DNA from: Flavobacteriales bacterium UBA6772
GTDB lineage: Bacteria; Bacteroidota; Bacteroidia; Flavobacteriales; Flavobacteriaceae
NCBI GenBank assembly: GCA_905181765.1
Contig: CAJIYW010000007.1
Span: 122,109-186,108 of the forward strand
DNA: 64,000 nucleotides
Direction of reading: 5' to 3'
This document shows, in pieces, positions 61,611-64,000 of this stretch. The notes under the pieces are model-generated. The model was given only the letters and a program-made list of their open reading frames with translations, did not search any database and was not told where the DNA came from. The position numbers and the translations under genes are program-made. Position 1 is the first letter of the stretch, and every line of letters starts with the position of its first letter.

Positions 61611-62768
61611 TAACTTAAGTCAATTTTACTTTTTGATTTTATTAATTCAATGATTTTGTTTTGCAAATCTTTCTTTTGAAAAGTTCGAATATCTAAAACG
61701 AACTCTTCTAGGCCGACTAAATTAAAAGTACCTAAAGTTTTTGGTTGGTAAGCTAACGCTATTGTTGGAACATTACCTACTAAAGAAAAGATAGCTGAAT
61801 GCATTCTGCTACCAATAAATATATCCATTTTAGAATACAAATAAATTAACTCTTTCGGGTTCTGAATTTTATCCAGATTAACAATTTCTGACTCTTCATT
61901 TATTTTTTTCTGTAATTCTAGTGAGACTGCAAAATCTCCATCTAAATCACTTACAGTTACTTGTGGAAATATATAAACTTTGATCTTTTGTTCGGTAATA
62001 TGTTTTAAATCGTTAATTGTATTTGAAATTTTTGAAAGATAATGTTCGATGTCGCGTGAGTTACTTCCTTTTATTGCAAATCTCCAATCTAAAACCGTTA
62101 TTCCTATTTTTAAATAGTTTTTCCCCTCTTTAAGATTACCATCTAATAAAGTGTGCTTTTTTGAATCTAAAATAAATGCAATATCAGGTAATTGCTCAAG
62201 CTTAATTTTTACTTTATTTTCTCTCATAAGGTTTGATGTGATTTCTTCTCTGCTAATGCAGGAATTCAATTGAATGAAACCTTTTTTAAAATAATTTTAT
62301 CTAAAGAAAAATTTTAAATTAGGTTTCATTTGAGGAAATAAAACAACCTTCTTTTTATATTTTTTAGAGATCCATAAATGATACAATACATTAACAAAGC
62401 CAATTCCTAATGGGCCTATTTTTGATGAATATAAATACCCCCCTCCTGCAGACAATATTAAGTCTGAATTTACAATTTCATTGGTTTGTTGCTTCTTATA
62501 GAAAAGTACTTTTTTTAAACCTGTAAAATACTTTTTTATGAATCCTTTTGGATTTAATATGTCCCAAACTGGTGGTACAGACCTAACATTCATTTTTTCA
62601 TAAAAGAGAACATTCTCGTTGTGAAATTGAGACATCACTGAAATATCAACGTTATTTTTAAATGTTAATTTAATTAAATCAATCATAGCAACAACAATTC
62701 CTGCATCTCCTCTGTTATTATAAGAGTATGCATTAATTATTAAAACTTTTTCCTTTTCTTCAAATCAT
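61610..62768 (-). CDS. Polysaccharide pyruvyl transferase-family protein, two frame breaks
   Basis: About 386 residues when joined. It starts MIEEKEKVLIINAYSYNNRGDAGIVVAMIDL once one extra T near 62763-62765 is removed. Family marks are LSAGGGYLYSSKIGPLG and, late, FIGSRMHSAIFSLVG. A second break lies at the A-run 62307-62311. The family adds pyruvate ketals to sugars, making the polymer acidic, though some members are sugar transferases. First recognisable gene of the minus-strand locus. Confidence 0.85.
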
Positions 62769-62981
62769 TTTATATTTTTTAAAAAAAATAAATTAAATAA
62801 CTCATTTTTAATTTATAATTTTTTTAAATTATTTTTTAATTATTTTTCTATAAAAATAAAAAATTCCAGCTGAAAATACTAGCATGGAACTAATCATTAT
62901 AAAAATTAATACTAAACCATTATTAAATTTTAAAATTGGATTTTTTACTATCATCTAAAAAAGCTTTAACAGTTTCTACTG

Positions 62982-63276
62982 TTAATTATACTTAGTAGCA
63001 TTAATTGCCTTTAATGCTACAACAAATGTTCTTGAAACCCCAAATAAAAACTGATATAAAAAAAAATATAATATGTACATAACTTTTTCAGAGTAAAAAG
63101 AATTATCTTGATAGTATATTTTATATAATTGAGTCATTACTAAAGAAGAAACAACTAATATAACGATGAATGGTATCATTAACTTTTTTAGTAATTTTTT
63201 TACAAATTCGTTAATACCAGCTAGTTTCTTTTGTTTGATAATCCAAAAGATAATATTAATTATATTTTCAAAAGTA
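62982..63276 (-). other. Membrane-protein fragment of unknown identity
   Basis: After the DUF2795 terminator one frame reads IIFWIIKQKKL, then two helices around KKLMIPFIVILVVSSLVMTQLY and YILYFFLYQFLFGVSRTFVVALKAINATKYN and stops. A further 37-residue piece, NPILKFNNGLVLIFIM followed by SAGIFYFYRKIIKK, reads in another frame down to about 62840. The helix pattern could be the C-terminal part of a Wzx-type flippase, which a locus like this needs, but no diagnostic motif is visible. The stretch 62769-62981 is otherwise extremely AT-rich and shows nothing else. Confidence 0.35.
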
Positions 63277-63278
63277 AC

Positions 63279-63308
63279 AAAAAAAAAAGCCTCTTTAAGA
63301 GACTTTTT
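63279..63308 (-). terminator. Terminator after DUF2795 gene
   Basis: Minus strand AAAAAGTCTCTT and AGAGGCTTTTT (one G-T wobble) with a run of ten T. It lies 20 bases after the DUF2795 stop and separates that transcript from the polysaccharide locus. Confidence 0.85.
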
Positions 63309-63327
63309 AAATTCGTTAAAGAATGAA

Positions 63328-63549
63328 TTAATATTCATCTTCATTCCATAGATAGTCCTCTTCGGTGGGAAAATCTGGCCAAATCTCTTCGATTGATTCA
63401 TAAACATCCTCTTCATCCTCAATAGATTGAAGATTCTCAACTACCTCTAGAGGAGCTCCTGTTCGAATGCAAAAATCAATTAATTCATCTTTTGAAGCGG
63501 GCCACGGGGCATCACTAAGGTATGAAGCAAGTTCCAAAGTCCAATACAT
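63328..63549 (-). CDS. DUF2795 small acidic protein
   Basis: A 73-residue protein MYWTLELASYLSDAPWPASKDELIDFCIR and on, ending in an acidic tail (about 18 Glu/Asp in the last 40 residues). The ATG at 63549 is chosen because a promoter lies directly upstream. DUF2795 has an unknown function; genes of this type lie beside secA or cobalamin genes in flavobacteria. Confidence 0.88.
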   Translation of the reverse strand: MYWTLELASYLSDAPWPASKDELIDFCIRTGAPLEVVENLQSIEDEEDVYESIEEIWPDFPTEEDYLWNEDEY

Positions 63550-63564
63550 AGTTCTCTTTTTTTG

Positions 63565-63594
63565 CAAAAATAGATTTTTATAAAAACTATACAA
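63565..63594 (-). promoter_or_regulatory. DUF2795 promoter
   Basis: Minus strand: TTG (63592-63594), 19 bases, TATTTTTG (63565-63572). Consensus match in the 50-base gap after the adenosyltransferase gene, 16 bases before the ATG. Confidence 0.75.
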
Positions 63595-63599
63595 GTAAA

Positions 63600-64000
63600 T
63601 TAAGAATTTAGTTTCCATTTAATTTCCTCTACGTCTAATTCAAGAGCAAAGGTTCTTGAAAGCGTAAAAAAATAATCTGAAAGACGATTCATATAGGCTA
63701 TAATTGTAGATGAAATTGAAATTTCTTTATCAAGCTCTGTAACATATCTTTCAGCTCTTCTACAGACACATCGTGCAAGGTGAGCATAAGAAATTAAAAC
63801 ATGGCCTCCTGGAATTACAAAATTTTTTAAAGGAGGTAATCTAGCAGTTAGAATATCAATTTTAGTTTCAATATGCTTCACAGCAATAGGTTGAATTGGA
63901 ATTAAATTTTTAGGTAAATCTTTTTTAGATTCAATCGATAATTCAGTCGCTATAGTCATTATTGCTTTTGAATTTCCAAAAGAGTAGTTTTTGTATCTGT
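63600..64000 (-). CDS. Cob(I)alamin adenosyltransferase, PduO type (5' part outside window, one frame break)
   Basis: The visible part covers the C-terminal two thirds: LKNFVIPGGHVLISYAHLARCVCRRAERYV is the ATP/cobalamin-binding signature, followed by MNRLSDYFFTLSRTFALELDVEEIKW. It makes adenosylcobalamin from ATP and cobalamin. One A is missing from the AA at 63961-63963; with it the frame continues upstream as TKTTLLEIQKQ to the window edge. The N-terminus with the nucleotide loop is not in view. Confidence 0.88.
   Translation of the reverse strand, partial: RYKNYSFGNSKAIMTIATELSIESKKDLPKNLIPIQPIAVKHIETKIDILTARLPPLKNFVIPGGHVLISYAHLARCVCRRAERYVTELDKEISISSTIIAYMNRLSDYFFTLSRTFALELDVEEIKWKLNS

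Noticed and set aside
53505..62768. Programmed frameshifting in the polysaccharide genes
   Set aside because: The breaks go in both directions, lie at random sites and lack slippery heptamers with downstream structures; error or decay is simpler.
53505..62768. Mobile element or genomic island around the polysaccharide genes
   Set aside because: No integrase, transposase, tRNA or flanking direct repeats are visible; lower GC alone is usual for such loci.

Overview
The window is about 64 kb of AT-rich chromosome from a member of the Bacteroidota, most likely a marine Flavobacteriaceae (Polaribacter/Tenacibaculum-like). The evidence is the strong A/T codon bias, promoters of the Bacteroidota type (TTTG or TTG, about 19 bases, then TAnnTTTG), few Shine-Dalgarno sequences, and family content typical of flavobacteria: a PorT-like barrel, HU-CCDC81/SPOR protein, DUF4292, a MmpL-type RND protein and an OmpA protein with thrombospondin type 3 repeats. 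I see no rRNA, tRNA, CRISPR array, insertion sequence, prophage or integrase.

Layout. 1-6.2 kb: 3' part of an LTA-synthase-like sulfatase, then rplM-rpsI-rpsB-tsf and pyrH-frr. 6.3-12.3 kb: RND exporter, asnS, rpoN, PAP2-like protein. 12.3-15.4 kb (minus): PorT-like protein and an exbB-(membrane protein)-exbD-exbD energy-transduction operon. 15.6-24.8 kb: asparaginase, zinc peptidase, lepA, DUF4345, dus, a LolC/FtsX-type permease, rbfA, atpC, atpD. 24.9-29.7 kb: OmpA protein and a RecB/AddA-like helicase-nuclease. 29.8-34.2 kb: a metal-homeostasis block (ZIP transporter, DtxR-family repressor, TonB receptor, thioredoxin-like protein) around one shared palindromic operator. 34.2-53.4 kb: mfd, EamA transporter, a kinase-like hypothetical, dprA, HU/SPOR protein, thioesterase, a broken MscS gene, an EnvC-like peptidase, DUF4292, TPR protein, nucleotidyltransferase, ABC-F ATPase, exonuclease, a PhoB/PhoR-like two-component system, purD. 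53.5-62.8 kb (minus): an exopolysaccharide locus (pyruvyl transferase, two polymerase/ligase-like proteins, SGNH hydrolase, two GT4 enzymes, a WcaF-like acetyltransferase, a priming sugar-phosphate transferase, a GT2 enzyme). 62.9-64 kb: a membrane-protein fragment, DUF2795, and an adenosyltransferase cut by the right edge.

The most striking property is about 30 single-base frame breaks in otherwise well-conserved genes, including asnS and purD, mostly in short homopolymers. About 18 of them lie in the 9.3-kb polysaccharide locus. By reading adjacent frames I joined the pieces into whole genes and give full extents. Sequencing or assembly error is the simplest explanation, but decay of the polysaccharide locus cannot be excluded from sequence alone. 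Apart from that, the best candidates for new biology are regulatory: the DtxR-type operator, a hairpin ahead of rpsB, and a leader ORF spanning a terminator-like hairpin ahead of the ABC-F gene. I found no convincing wholly new system.
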